64,000 bases of DNA from an uncultured Muribaculaceae bacterium (GTDB lineage Bacteria; Bacteroidota; Bacteroidia; Bacteroidales; Muribaculaceae). The DNA is taken from the NCBI GenBank assembly GCA_910586565.1, contig CAJUIT010000001.1, forward strand, positions 141,700 to 205,699. Direction: 5' to 3'. The notes below the pieces were generated by a model, which did no database searches, had not been told where the DNA came from, and saw only the letters and a program-made list of their open reading frames with translations. The translations under genes were made by a program, and so were the position numbers. Positions 17,418 to 26,912 of the stretch are shown one piece after another (position 1 is the first letter of the stretch; each line of letters begins with the position of its first letter).

Positions 17418-19145
17418 TCAGTTTGTAATTCCTAAGTATTCACGCATCAGTTCAGCGTCAACAGAACCGTCGGTGATTATTTCAAGCAAAACGGGGCGGT
17501 CGGTTTCCGCTATCATCGATTTTATGGCATTATGCAACTCCCTGTGGCTATCGGCTCGGGAATATGCAAAATTATATGCCTCGGCGAGCTCCTTTAACGG
17601 CAACTTCAATGTGCCGTTGAGCAATTGCGGCATCTCGGGCAACGACGCGGTAGGTGCGATAAAACGGAATATTCCACCACCGCCGTTGTTGAGCACCACA
17701 ATTTTCAATTTGGGAGATACTAAAGTTGACGACAATGCAGCCAAATCATATTGCATGCTCATGTCGCCGGTGACGAGCATTGTGGGGTGCGGATAGGGGA
17801 GAGATGCGCCGAGAGCCGTTGAAACAGACCCGTCGATTCCGCTCACACCACGATTGCAATCGATGCGGTGGAAACCGTTGGCACCGCAGGCACCGGCATA
17901 TCTCACGCTCATTCCGTTGCTTAGTTGCAGATTCCACTTGGCAGGCACTTTGCGGAGCAATGTTTCAACAGCAGAAAGCGCGCACCAATCATCGGGAAAT
18001 GAACGGGGCGATGTTGATTCATATAATGCGTTCCAATCGGCTGCATAAGTTGAAACAACACCACCTTTTTTCAAATGGATATATCGCAACGAGGTTGCCA
18101 GTTTCGGAAAGAAGCCTTCGGCTGGGATTTCCACCCTCCGTGACAAGTGGCAGAAGCAGTCGATAGTAGAGTCGTTGAGGCCAACATGCCAATGCTCCTT
18201 TATGGCAGCCTTACGCAAATATTGCTTCAACTTGCCCGAAACGAGCGCCCCTCCGAATGTAATGAGTACGTCGGGGATATAGCGATTTGCATTTACGCCG
18301 GCATCTGCAGCGCAGAGAACTCTGTAGTCGGGATTGTGCAAGCCCGATGCTTTGATATTTGCCATTGGTTCGGCAATTATCGCTACGTTGGGGAGAGATG
18401 CCAAGATTCCCATTGCACCGCTGACCTTTACATCGGGAGCACCAAACCCTGCAACAATCATTATGTTCCGCCCCGATAACTCTGCAGCAAGTTTGCGGGC
18501 CTCCTCATTTGGAAGAATATCGGGAACCCGCATGATGTCGATTTTTCGGAATGTGTCGTCGACTGAAGCTGCCGGCAATTGGCGCGTGAGGGGCGCGGAA
18601 AGGGGTACATTTATATGAACCGGTCCCTTTCTTCCCGTTGTTGCAGCAAGCAGCGCATCGTTGAGTTGACGGTTTACAAACCAGCGCTCCTCATCACCTG
18701 CAGCCTCACCCGGAACATTCCATGTGCCTTTAACGATGTTGGCTAATGCTCCGCACTGCCTAATGGTCTGACTGTCGTCCTGATCAATCCATGCAAGCGG
18801 TCGGTCGGCCGAAATTACGATCAGGGGCACCTTGCGATAATAAGCTTCGGCCACTGCCGGAGCATAATTAAGTAATGCAGTACCCGATGTGCAGATAATA
18901 GCAACCGGTTCACCGGAAGCAACCGCCATACCGAGCGCCACAAAAGCAGCCGAGCGCTCATCAATTACCGATGAAACCTCGAGCTCTCCGGTTCGCTCCA
19001 CAGCCATAATAAGCGGAGCATTCCTACTGCCGGGAGATGTGACAACTCGCTTAATGCCAAACGCGACTAATGCACGGGCAATCATTCGGCAAGGCCATTT
19101 TTCAGTCACCATTCCGTTAGGTGCAAGGTTAAAATCAGCGTCCAT
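17418..19145 (-). CDS. menD: SEPHCHC synthase
   Basis: Thiamine-diphosphate enzyme joining isochorismate and 2-oxoglutarate, the first committed step of menaquinone synthesis. The catalytic Glu lies in VIDERSAAFVALG. The ThDP/Mg motif runs GDMSMQYDLAAL to NNGGGGIF, and NRGVSGIDGSVSTALG is the MenD signature. Length 575 is normal. It is the first gene of a menD-menB-menC-menE run. The isochorismate synthase (menF) that often precedes menD is absent here, as are menH and menA, so they must be elsewhere. Two hairpins occupy the leader. Confidence 0.96.
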   Translation of the reverse strand: MDADFNLAPNGMVTEKWPCRMIARALVAFGIKRVVTSPGSRNAPLIMAVERTGELEVSSVIDERSAAFVALGMAVASGEPVAIICTSGTALLNYAPAVAEAYYRKVPLIVISADRPLAWIDQDDSQTIRQCGALANIVKGTWNVPGEAAGDEERWFVNRQLNDALLAATTGRKGPVHINVPLSAPLTRQLPAASVDDTFRKIDIMRVPDILPNEEARKLAAELSGRNIMIVAGFGAPDVKVSGAMGILASLPNVAIIAEPMANIKASGLHNPDYRVLCAADAGVNANRYIPDVLITFGGALVSGKLKQYLRKAAIKEHWHVGLNDSTIDCFCHLSRRVEIPAEGFFPKLATSLRYIHLKKGGVVSTYAADWNALYESTSPRSFPDDWCALSAVETLLRKVPAKWNLQLSNGMSVRYAGACGANGFHRIDCNRGVSGIDGSVSTALGASLPYPHPTMLVTGDMSMQYDLAALSSTLVSPKLKIVVLNNGGGGIFRFIAPTASLPEMPQLLNGTLKLPLKELAEAYNFAYSRADSHRELHNAIKSMIAETDRPVLLEIITDGSVDAELMREYLGITN

Positions 19146-19161
19146 TTGTTTTACAGAAACG

Positions 19162-19251
19162 GGTGAGGCATTGAAAAATCAATGCCCCACCGCAATTATG
19201 TCTGTTTGATTCAACCTGAGGAAACAGACCTTTTACAACAAAGGTGCCTCA
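19162..19251 (-). promoter_or_regulatory. Two-hairpin region between serA and menD
   Basis: Hairpin A: 12-bp arms 19162-19173 / 19180-19191 with one mismatch, ending 16 bases before the menD start codon. Hairpin B: outer CTGAGG/CCTCAG (about 19215-19251) around an inner ACCTTT/AAAGGT stem. They could terminate serA transcription, or form a menD leader. No known riboswitch consensus was recognised. Confidence 0.45.
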
Positions 19252-19279
19252 GTTGTTTCTTAAATATAACAGTCAATTA

Positions 19280-20200
19280 TTATTTATTGACTCTGAAACG
19301 GTCAATTCCATCGCGCAGGAACGCAACAACCTGGTTGGCGGCAGCGATGCCGGCGTTGATGTTGGCTTCGGCAGTCTGAGCACCCATTTTCTTGGGAGTG
19401 AAGAACACTCTTCCTTCAAATTCCTCGAGAAGTTCGTCGGCAATATCGGGACGGATGTCGGCCACATATTTGATATCGGTGCGCTCGCGCAAAGCTTTGC
19501 GCAAACCTTCCTCATCAATAACCTCCTTGCGCGCGGTGTTTACCAATACGCCATTCTTGGGAAGCAGAGTTACCAAATCATAACCTACCGATTTGCGGGT
19601 TTCGTCGGTTGCAGGGATGTGGAGCGAAACAATCTTGTTGTTTTTATAGAGCTCCTCAACCGAGTGAACGGGTGCAACTTCAGCCGCTACCATAACTTCA
19701 TCGGGGCAGTAGGGGTCAAGTGCTGAAACCTTCATTCCGAACCCTTTTGCAATTCGTGCCACATTGCGGCCAACCTGACCGAAAGCATGGATGCCGAGCG
19801 ATTTGTCTTTAAGCTCGGTTCCCGATGTGCCGTTGAACATATTGCGAACCGCCATCACAGCCATACCGAACACAAGTTCGGCAACGGCGTTGGAATTCTG
19901 GCCGGGAGTGTTCTCCACACAAATGCCATGAGCGGTTGCTGCCGCCAAATCAACATTATCGTAACCGGCGCCGGCACGAACAACAATTTTGAGCTTCTTT
20001 GCGGCATCGAGCACTTCGGCATCGACTTTATCGCTTCGGATAATCAGAGCGTCGGCATCAGCCACCGCAGCAAGCAAATCGGCTTTGGCTGCATATTTTT
20101 CAAGAAGCACAAGCTCATAGCCAGCATTTTCTATCACTTCACGAATACCGTCGACGGCCACTGCCGCAAACGGTTTCTCAGTAGCAACAAGAACTTTCAT
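19280..20200 (-). CDS. serA: D-3-phosphoglycerate dehydrogenase, short form
   Basis: Oxidises 3-phosphoglycerate in serine synthesis. Two Rossmann-like halves: the NAD-binding segment LGIHAFGQVGRNVARIAKGF (GxGxxG variant HAFGQVG) and the catalytic region with VRAGAGYDNVD (Arg) and PATDETRKSV. At 306 residues it lacks the C-terminal ACT/ASB domains, so serine feedback inhibition of the E. coli type is not expected. It follows serC by 12 bp, and the pair forms the serine operon typical of Bacteroidales. Confidence 0.93.
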   Translation of the reverse strand: MKVLVATEKPFAAVAVDGIREVIENAGYELVLLEKYAAKADLLAAVADADALIIRSDKVDAEVLDAAKKLKIVVRAGAGYDNVDLAAATAHGICVENTPGQNSNAVAELVFGMAVMAVRNMFNGTSGTELKDKSLGIHAFGQVGRNVARIAKGFGMKVSALDPYCPDEVMVAAEVAPVHSVEELYKNNKIVSLHIPATDETRKSVGYDLVTLLPKNGVLVNTARKEVIDEEGLRKALRERTDIKYVADIRPDIADELLEEFEGRVFFTPKKMGAQTAEANINAGIAAANQVVAFLRDGIDRFRVNK

Positions 20201-20212
20201 AGTCGGTCAGTT

Positions 20213-21283
20213 TCAAGCTTTTTCTGCGAACTCTTTCATTGCGTTTACAAGCACATCGACGCTCTCCATCGGGAGGGCATTGTAGAGCGATGCGCGGAAA
20301 CCGCCAACCGAGCGGTGACCCTTGATGCCCACGATTCCCTTTGTTGCAGTGAAATCGAGGAATGCCTTTTCAAGTTCGGCATATTCGGGTTTCATTACGA
20401 AGCAAACGTTCATGATTGAACGGTCGGCGTGGTCGGGCACAGTAGCCTCGAAAATGCGGCTTCCGTCAATAGCCTCATAGAGTTTTGCAGCTTTAGCAAG
20501 GTCGCGTTTTTCGAGTTCGTCAACGCCGCCAACCTCCTTGTAGTATTTGAGAGTCTGGAGTGCGCTGAAAATCGGGAGAACAGGGGGAGTGTTGAACATC
20601 GAACCCTTGTCGCAATGCGTCTTGTAGTTGAGCATGGTGGGGATGGGACGGTCAACATGGCCGAGAGCATCTTCATTGACAATAATGATTGTGGCACCTG
20701 CGGGAGCGAGGTTTTTCTGCGCGCCGGCATAGATGAGATCATATTTGCTCACATCGACACGGCGTGAGAAAATGTCGGATGACATGTCGGCAACCAAACG
20801 CACATTCACATCGGGGTCCTTGCGGATTTCAGTGCCGTAGATTGTGTTGTTGGTGGTGTAGTGGAAGTAATCGGCATCTGTAGGAACAACAAAGTTCTTG
20901 GGGATGTAGTTGTAGTTTTTATCCTCGGAGGATGCGACCACGTCGACATCACCGAAAAGTTTCGCTTCCTTAATAGCCTTATGAGCCCACACACCGGTGT
21001 CGAGATAAGCAGCTTTGGTTTTCAACAGGTTATAGGGCACCATTGCAAACTGCAGGCTCGCACCTCCACCGAGGAAGAGAACATGATATCCGGCAGGCAC
21101 ATCGAGCAGTTCCTTGACCAAAGCCTGAGCTTCGTCCATTACTGCCTGGAACTCCTTCGAGCGGTGTGACACTTCAAGAATCGACAAACCGGTGTTGGCG
21201 AAGTCAAGAACTGCATCAGCTGTGTTTTTGATTGTGTAGGGGCTCAGAATCGACGGCCCTGCATAGAAATTATGCTTCTTCAT
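20213..21283 (-). CDS. serC: Phosphoserine aminotransferase
   Basis: PLP enzyme converting 3-phosphohydroxypyruvate to phosphoserine. The family start [14 protein letters not shown] is plain. [16 protein letters not shown] binds the cofactor phosphate, DMSSDIFSR holds the Asp, and [12 protein letters not shown] holds the PLP lysine. A reading from 21322 adds 13 unrelated residues. The ATG at 21283 matches the family N-terminus and leaves a ~90-nt leader after a good promoter. Upstream partner of serA. Confidence 0.96.
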   Translation of the reverse strand: MKKHNFYAGPSILSPYTIKNTADAVLDFANTGLSILEVSHRSKEFQAVMDEAQALVKELLDVPAGYHVLFLGGGASLQFAMVPYNLLKTKAAYLDTGVWAHKAIKEAKLFGDVDVVASSEDKNYNYIPKNFVVPTDADYFHYTTNNTIYGTEIRKDPDVNVRLVADMSSDIFSRRVDVSKYDLIYAGAQKNLAPAGATIIIVNEDALGHVDRPIPTMLNYKTHCDKGSMFNTPPVLPIFSALQTLKYYKEVGGVDELEKRDLAKAAKLYEAIDGSRIFEATVPDHADRSIMNVCFVMKPEYAELEKAFLDFTATKGIVGIKGHRSVGGFRASLYNALPMESVDVLVNAMKEFAEKA

Positions 21284-21381
21284 CTCAAATGGATTTAGAG
21301 TTAAATATTTATGAACTGTCATGAGTGTGAAAAATATTCAGTGATAACACCGATTTTCACCTCATGCAGCATCATCAATTG

Positions 21382-21412
21382 CAAAGTTAACATATCTTGG
21401 TTTTTCAGCAAG
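21382..21412 (-). promoter_or_regulatory. serC-serA promoter
   Basis: Minus strand: CTTG (21412-21409), 19-base spacer, TAACTTTG (21389-21382). One mismatch to TTTG-N19-21-TAnnTTTG. The start site would be near 21376. Confidence 0.7.
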
Positions 21413-21441
21413 CAATATTTGCTGAAATTTTTCAGCAATTC

Positions 21442-22185
21442 TTATTCCCCGCTGCGCTGTCTTACAACCTCGAAAATCATGACACCGGCCGCTACTGAAA
21501 CATTCAGCGAGCCGATGTGGCCTACCTGGGGAATTGAAACAACCTGGTCGCAAAAACGGAGCACATCGGGTGAAATGCCCACATCTTCAGCACCCATCAC
21601 AATTGCCACAGGGCCCGTGTAGTCGCCTTTGGTGTAGTTGACTGACGATTTCTCCGACGCTGCACAAATCGAGAAGCCACTGTCTTTCAGATATTTCACA
21701 GCGTTAAGAATGCCCGTCTCGCGGCACACAGGCAGATAGTTGAGTGCGCCGGCCGACGTTTTCATTGCATCGCCGTTTACCCCCACACCACCACGGCGGG
21801 GAATCACAATGGCATCAACTCCAGCGCATTCGCATGTGCGGGCAATAGCGCCGAAATTGCGAACATCGCTAACACCGTCGAGAAGCACCACAAACGGTGT
21901 TTTTCCCTCTTCATAAAGAATGGGGACGAGATTTGCGAGACTGTCGTAGGTCACTGCCGAAAGAATTGCAAGCACTCCCTGGTGATTTTTTCGGGTTATG
22001 CGGTCGATTTTCTCGGCGGGGACTTTCTGCACAAGCACCTTGTGACGCTTCAGCACATCCATCAGCTCGCGGGCCAATTCGCCTTTGAGTTCGTGGCGCA
22101 CAAGCACCTTATCTATCTCTTTTCCCGATTCTACAGCCTCGATGACTGCGCGGATACCAAATATATAATCGTTCTTTTCGAGCAT
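21442..22185 (-). CDS. rlmB: 23S rRNA 2'-O-methyltransferase, RlmB type
   Basis: SpoU/TrmH-family methyltransferase expected to methylate the ribose of G2251 in 23S rRNA. The N-terminal substrate-binding domain has the RNHQGVLA motif. The trefoil-knot SAM domain shows motif 1 DVRNFGAIARTCECAG, motif 2 VAIVMGAEDVGIS and motif 3 IPQVGHIGSLNVSVA. Length 247 is normal. Last gene of the dnaN-to-rlmB block, 24 bp after recN. Confidence 0.92.
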   Translation of the reverse strand: MLEKNDYIFGIRAVIEAVESGKEIDKVLVRHELKGELARELMDVLKRHKVLVQKVPAEKIDRITRKNHQGVLAILSAVTYDSLANLVPILYEEGKTPFVVLLDGVSDVRNFGAIARTCECAGVDAIVIPRRGGVGVNGDAMKTSAGALNYLPVCRETGILNAVKYLKDSGFSICAASEKSSVNYTKGDYTGPVAIVMGAEDVGISPDVLRFCDQVVSIPQVGHIGSLNVSVAAGVMIFEVVRQRSGE

Positions 22186-22209
22186 AGTCTTTACCTTAAT
22201 GTGTTCATA

Positions 22210-23874
22210 TTATTTTACCGAAGCCAACAGCGCACGGGCATTTGCCAGAGCCGCCTCGTTAACTTCAGAACCTGAAAGCATAACGGCGAGTTCCCTCACA
22301 CGCTCTTCGGGAGAAAGTTCGCGGATGCGGGTAACTGTGGCATGCTCGGTATCCTCTTTAAACACCTTGTAATGGCTGCTGCCTTTCGATGCCACCTGGG
22401 GTAGGTGGGTGATTGCCACAACCTGAATGTTTTCAGCAATCTGACGCATGAGTTCACCCATCTTGTCGGCCACATCGCCCGACACGCCGGTGTCAACCTC
22501 ATCGAAAATGATTGAGGGAAGCTGCATTTTATCGGCTACAATGGATTTTATAGAAAGCATCAAGCGCGAAATCTCACCACCCGATGCCGTGTTGCCGACA
22601 GGGAGCAACGGCTGATTCTTGTTAAACGCAAAGAGGAACTCCACGTGGTCGATTCCTGTGGGTGAGAGTTCAGTGTCGCGCACCACGATTTCAACCCTGA
22701 GATTCTTCATGCCGAGCGGCACTGCCCGTTCGCGCAAAATTTCAGAGAAGCGCACCGCTTCGGCATGGCGGCTTTTTGAAATCTCGGCAGCGATTTCGAG
22801 AGCTTCTTTTTTTGCCCGCTTGGCGGCAAGTTCAAGTTCCTGCAAGTTTTCATCGCCCGAGTCGAGCGTTTGCAGACGGCTCTCCATTTCGTCGCGCATG
22901 GCAATCAGCTGTTCAACCGATTCGGCTTTCTGGCGGCGGAGCAAATCATAGAGCATGTTCAATCGCTCCTCCACCTCGTCGAGCCGTTCGGGGTCACCGG
23001 CAAGGTCGCGGTCATATTCGGCAAAGGTGGCGGCGATATCCTGCGCCTCGACCCTCAGCGAACGCAATCTTTCGGCTAATGAATCGGCATCTTCAATCAA
23101 ATCACCGAGGCGCTCGGCTTCGTCAATTGTCTGGCGCAGCAATTGGTCAACATTCTCTTCGTTATCGGTGAGGTTGCCGATTACAGTGCCGAGCGTGGTT
23201 TTTACGTCGGCCATATTCACCAACAGCTCCCGCTCATGCTCAAGCTCTTCAAGTTCGCCCTCAACAAGCCGCGCATCTTTCAGCCGCTTGTACTGAAAAC
23301 GGAGGAATTCCTCGTCGTCGCGAGCCTGTTCCATCGCTTTCCTTGCGTGCTTGAACCGGCGAACGGCAAGTCGATAAGCGTTATATGCAGCCGTGAATGT
23401 TGCCAGACGGGCGCCATTATCGGCTAACGAATCAATGACCCGCAACTGATAGGGGGGCGATGCCAACAACAGGTTCTGGTGCTGAGAATGGATATCGATA
23501 AGGTGTAACGCCGCCGTCTGAAGCAGAGAAAGATTCACGGGACAATCGTTGACAAACGCCCTTGAGCGCCCGTTGGGAGCAATTTCGCGTCGAAGAATCA
23601 CGGTTGCATCATCCCAATCGATGTCATTAGTTTCGCAAAATTCTTTCAGAGCGGCATAACCGTCGGCTGAAAACGTTGCTTCGATAACAGATTTTGCGTC
23701 ATGATTCCGCACGGCCTTTGTGTCGCAACGACCTCCGAGCAAAAGCGAAAGCGCTCCGAGAATGATAGATTTGCCGGCTCCGGTCTCGCCTGTGAGGATA
23801 TTAAGCCCGGGATGCAACGTAATGTCGATGTTGTCAATCAGGGCATAATTCGATATGTGGAGTGTTTGAATCAT
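22210..23874 (-). CDS. recN: DNA repair ATPase RecN
   Basis: SMC-like protein acting in double-strand-break repair. Walker A GETGAGKS is at residues 29-36. A central coiled coil of arginine/glutamate-rich helices spans ~150-370. The C-terminal head has signature GGEISRLMLSIK, Walker B SIIFDEVDTGVSG, and a switch His in VVAITHLPQVAS. Length 554 is normal. It sits 7 bp downstream of the DUF4835 gene in the replication/repair block. Confidence 0.96.
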   Translation of the reverse strand: MIQTLHISNYALIDNIDITLHPGLNILTGETGAGKSIILGALSLLLGGRCDTKAVRNHDAKSVIEATFSADGYAALKEFCETNDIDWDDATVILRREIAPNGRSRAFVNDCPVNLSLLQTAALHLIDIHSQHQNLLLASPPYQLRVIDSLADNGARLATFTAAYNAYRLAVRRFKHARKAMEQARDDEEFLRFQYKRLKDARLVEGELEELEHERELLVNMADVKTTLGTVIGNLTDNEENVDQLLRQTIDEAERLGDLIEDADSLAERLRSLRVEAQDIAATFAEYDRDLAGDPERLDEVEERLNMLYDLLRRQKAESVEQLIAMRDEMESRLQTLDSGDENLQELELAAKRAKKEALEIAAEISKSRHAEAVRFSEILRERAVPLGMKNLRVEIVVRDTELSPTGIDHVEFLFAFNKNQPLLPVGNTASGGEISRLMLSIKSIVADKMQLPSIIFDEVDTGVSGDVADKMGELMRQIAENIQVVAITHLPQVASKGSSHYKVFKEDTEHATVTRIRELSPEERVRELAVMLSGSEVNEAALANARALLASVK

Positions 23875-23881
23875 TTCAACG

Positions 23882-24793
23882 TTATTTGGTCACACCGTTC
23901 TTTATAAAATTAATACGCTTCATCTCTGTGGGATAGAGAGGCGACAGAAGTTCCACCACCGTTTCGCGCTCGGTTTGCGATGCCTTTGAATAGATGTTCA
24001 CAAGTTCGTCGAGTTTGGCGTCCTTGAACATCGACAAAGCCACCGACATGGGGTCTGATTGATAGACCTTCTGAAGGTTCTGCAAGGTGGATGTGATTTT
24101 AGCGCGCCCCTTGTCGGGCGACATGAACATCTCGTCGAGACCTCCACGGTGGTATTCATACAACATTGTGCGCGTCACCGATGTTGCCGGGTCGGTGAAT
24201 GAACTTAATACAGCCGAACGGTTCTTTTTATCCTCAAAGGCTTTCCAACCCCCTTCGCCCGATGACTGAGCCATCTGCACAATCATCTTAAGCTGATCGA
24301 AAGCTTCATCGCCACCGTTGGGAGCGAAGCTGTCGCGGTCCATTGCTATTATAAGGTAGGCATAGAAATTGAGGATGGCCGTGAGTTGGCTCTCCATCGT
24401 GTTCACCGTGAAAGTCAGCGGCTCACCTTCCTGGTAGCTGAATTCGATTTTGCTATCCTTGAAGTTAAGCAGGGTAGTGGTGTAGGATGTGTTATAGACC
24501 GGGCGCGACGACTGAACCTGAAGGTCACCTTTAAGCACATTGTCGGTGTACTCGGTGATGGTGAAAAACAAACGGCAATCAATGCGTTCATTGACGGCAT
24601 ACTGGTCGTTTGTGAAGTGGTTCTCGTTCATGTATTCGCGAATAGCCTCCTGAAGAGTCTCGAAAACACTCCGGTTTGTAGTCTGAATCTGGTCGATGTT
24701 CACCGTTACTTCGCAGTTGAGTTCCTGGGCGGCAACGGAGTTGATGGCAAACAAGCCTGTAAGCAGAGCGAAAAAATATTTCAGACTTTTCAT
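23882..24793 (-). CDS. DUF4835 family secreted protein (PorD-like)
   Basis: A 303-residue exported protein with a signal peptide (LKYFFALLTGLFAINSVAA, then QELNCEV). The mature part has the DUF4835 features: NCEVTVNIDQIQTTNRSVFETL near the start, and NFYAYLIIAMDRDSFAPNGG with FDQLKMIVQMAQSS mid-chain. In gliding or type IX secreting Bacteroidetes this family is named PorD, but it also occurs, as here, beside coaBC and recN in species without type IX secretion. Function in this organism is not known. Confidence 0.85.
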   Translation of the reverse strand: MKSLKYFFALLTGLFAINSVAAQELNCEVTVNIDQIQTTNRSVFETLQEAIREYMNENHFTNDQYAVNERIDCRLFFTITEYTDNVLKGDLQVQSSRPVYNTSYTTTLLNFKDSKIEFSYQEGEPLTFTVNTMESQLTAILNFYAYLIIAMDRDSFAPNGGDEAFDQLKMIVQMAQSSGEGGWKAFEDKKNRSAVLSSFTDPATSVTRTMLYEYHRGGLDEMFMSPDKGRAKITSTLQNLQKVYQSDPMSVALSMFKDAKLDELVNIYSKASQTERETVVELLSPLYPTEMKRINFIKNGVTK

Positions 24794-24850
24794 AAACAGT
24801 CGTGGAAAATAGATTTGAGAGAGTTGAGTGGAGAGGGTAGATGTGCGGGG

Positions 24851-26062
24851 TCAATCGGCACGGGCATCAATCATGGAAGCAATCTTGGCAACAATGTCGG
24901 CCGCTACCTCACGCTTTGATTTAAGCGGATAGACCGTTGGAGTTTCCCCGGGAGTGTAGATTGTGATTTTATTGGTGTCGGTGCCGAATCCTGCACCTGC
25001 ATCGCGGAGCGAGTTCATCACAATCATGTCGAGATTCTTGCGTTTCATTTTCGACATTGCGTTTTCCGCCTCATGGTCGGTTTCAAGTGCAAAACCGACA
25101 ACAAGCTGCCCGCTGCGCTTCGCATTGCCAAGCGTGGCGGCAATATCGGGATTCTTCACAAACTCGAGCTGCGGTGAGGCGTTATTCTCGCGCTTTATTT
25201 TTTTGTCGGCCGGATTTTTAACCGCATAATCGGCAACGGCAGCCGTCATCACCGCCACATCAGTGTCGGGGAACAGGCTGTTGCAGGCCTCAAGCATTTC
25301 AACGGCACTTTCAACATTCACCACTTTAACAGACGGCGACTGAGGTCGCACATCGGTAGGACCGAGAACAAGCGCCACTTCTGCCCCTTGCGCCGCCGCG
25401 GCATCGGCAATGGCCACTCCCATCTTCCCCGTTGAGTAGTTGCTAATATATCTCACCGGGTCGATTTTCTCGCGGGTGGGACCTGCTGTGACAAGCATTT
25501 TCACACCACGCATGCTTTTCGACTCATTGAAATAGGCTTCGACGGTTCGGAAAATGTTTTCGGGCTCCTCCATGCGGCCTTTCCCCACAAGATGTGAGGC
25601 AAGTTCCCCATCGGCAGGCTCAATTATGTGATTGCCATAACTACGCAGCATATTTATGTTGCGCACCGTCGACGGGTGCTTCATCATGTCGAAATCCATA
25701 GCCGGCGCCACAAACACCGTGGCACGGGTTGACAGATAGGAGGTAACGAGCATATTATCGGCCACTCCGTTGGCCATTTTTGCGATGGTCGATGCGGTAG
25801 CAGGTGCAATAATCATCGCATCGGCCCATAAACCCAAATCGACATGCGAATGCCATTCACCGGTATTGGCTGTGAAAAATTCACTGATCACGGGACGGCC
25901 GCTGAGAGTCGATAATGTTACCGGGGTTATGAACTCCCGTGCGTTTGGAGTCATGATAACCTGCACCTCGGCTCCGGCTTTTACAAAAAGCCTAACCAAA
26001 GTTGCCGTTTTATAAGCGGCTATACCTCCGGTTATGCCGATTACTATATGCTTTCCTTTCAT
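24851..26062 (-). CDS. coaBC: Bifunctional PPC decarboxylase / PPC synthetase
   Basis: Makes 4'-phosphopantetheine, the precursor of coenzyme A. The N-terminal flavoprotein half (CoaC) has GGIAAYKTATLVR, the catalytic His in SHVDLGLWAD and a PAMDFDMMKHP motif. The C-terminal half (CoaB) has TAGPTREKIDPVRYISNYST and the KIKRE lysines. Odd points: the usual PAMN is PAMD, and the segment ACGxxGxGRM with the catalytic Cys reads ASHLVGKGRM, so that Cys is absent. Length 403 is normal. Between the exonuclease and DUF4835 genes. Confidence 0.94.
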   Translation of the reverse strand: MKGKHIVIGITGGIAAYKTATLVRLFVKAGAEVQVIMTPNAREFITPVTLSTLSGRPVISEFFTANTGEWHSHVDLGLWADAMIIAPATASTIAKMANGVADNMLVTSYLSTRATVFVAPAMDFDMMKHPSTVRNINMLRSYGNHIIEPADGELASHLVGKGRMEEPENIFRTVEAYFNESKSMRGVKMLVTAGPTREKIDPVRYISNYSTGKMGVAIADAAAAQGAEVALVLGPTDVRPQSPSVKVVNVESAVEMLEACNSLFPDTDVAVMTAAVADYAVKNPADKKIKRENNASPQLEFVKNPDIAATLGNAKRSGQLVVGFALETDHEAENAMSKMKRKNLDMIVMNSLRDAGAGFGTDTNKITIYTPGETPTVYPLKSKREVAADIVAKIASMIDARAD

Positions 26063-26087
26063 CTGATTGAACTTGCTTTAAAGCGGC

Positions 26088-26849
26088 TCAGCGCATTCGC
26101 AGTTTTATTGCCGTGATAATTCGCTTTGTATCGGAGGGAAAATCGCCTTGCTGAATCCAGCCGAAATATCCGGGATCCTTTTTCAGCACCTCAGTGGCAA
26201 GCTGCCCTTTGTATTTTCCGAAATTGATTACCTCGCGGTGTTGGTCGTCATAAACCAAACGCCCCATCAAATCAACATTCCGGTTATGCGACGAAAATTC
26301 GGCGAGCTTTTCAACATCGTTAGGCAGGTCGTCGTAACGGTCGAGCTGGGCCATCAGCACCTCATAGGTGGCACGTGTATCGGCATTTGCCGAATGTGCC
26401 CCTTCAAGGTCCTTGTCGCAATAGAACCGATAGGCAGCCGAGAGTGTGCGCTGTTCCTTTTTGTGGAAGATGGTCTGCACGTCGATGAATCTGGGGCGGG
26501 TGAAATCGAAGTCGACCCCCGCACGGGCAAACTCTTCCGACAGCATCGGAACATCAAACTTATTCGAGTTGTAACCTGCAATGTCGCATCCCTGGAAACT
26601 CATTGCCAACTGTGCGGCAATTTGTTTGAACGAAGGTTTGTCGGCCACATCCTCATCGTAGATGTGATGAATTGCCGATGCCTCCTCGGGAATATGGCAT
26701 CCGGGATTCACTCGGACGGTGCGCTGCTCGTCATGCCCGTCGGGATACACCTTAATCATGGAAATCTCCACGATACGGTCGTTGGTAATGTTGGTGCCGG
26801 TGGTTTCGAGGTCGAAAAACATCACCGGTTTTGTCAAATTAAGCTTCAC
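26088..26849 (-). CDS. DnaQ-like 3'-5' exonuclease
   Basis: DEDDh-type exonuclease. ExoI is FFDLETTG (residues ~11-18, Asp/Glu metal ligands), ExoII is IAGYNSNKFDVPML, and ExoIII is HSANADTRATYEVL (His and Asp). The C-terminal ~80 residues (RVLVYDDQHREVINFGKYKG type) resemble the extra domain common to Bacteroidetes epsilon-like proteins. Start codon is GTG. It follows dnaN by 63 bp, so a proofreading or repair role with the sliding clamp is likely (inference). Confidence 0.9.
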   Translation of the reverse strand: MKLNLTKPVMFFDLETTGTNITNDRIVEISMIKVYPDGHDEQRTVRVNPGCHIPEEASAIHHIYDEDVADKPSFKQIAAQLAMSFQGCDIAGYNSNKFDVPMLSEEFARAGVDFDFTRPRFIDVQTIFHKKEQRTLSAAYRFYCDKDLEGAHSANADTRATYEVLMAQLDRYDDLPNDVEKLAEFSSHNRNVDLMGRLVYDDQHREVINFGKYKGQLATEVLKKDPGYFGWIQQGDFPSDTKRIITAIKLRMR

Positions 26850-26912
26850 AATCGCAAAAATTGAGATGTGGCAGTCAGGGAAAGTTTCTAATGAACTGTG
26901 GTTGGCAGTTTC

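Noticed and set aside
16771..17796. A 341-codon open frame on the plus strand
   Set aside because: Antisense to menB and menD and spanning the gap between them; no recognisable protein features.
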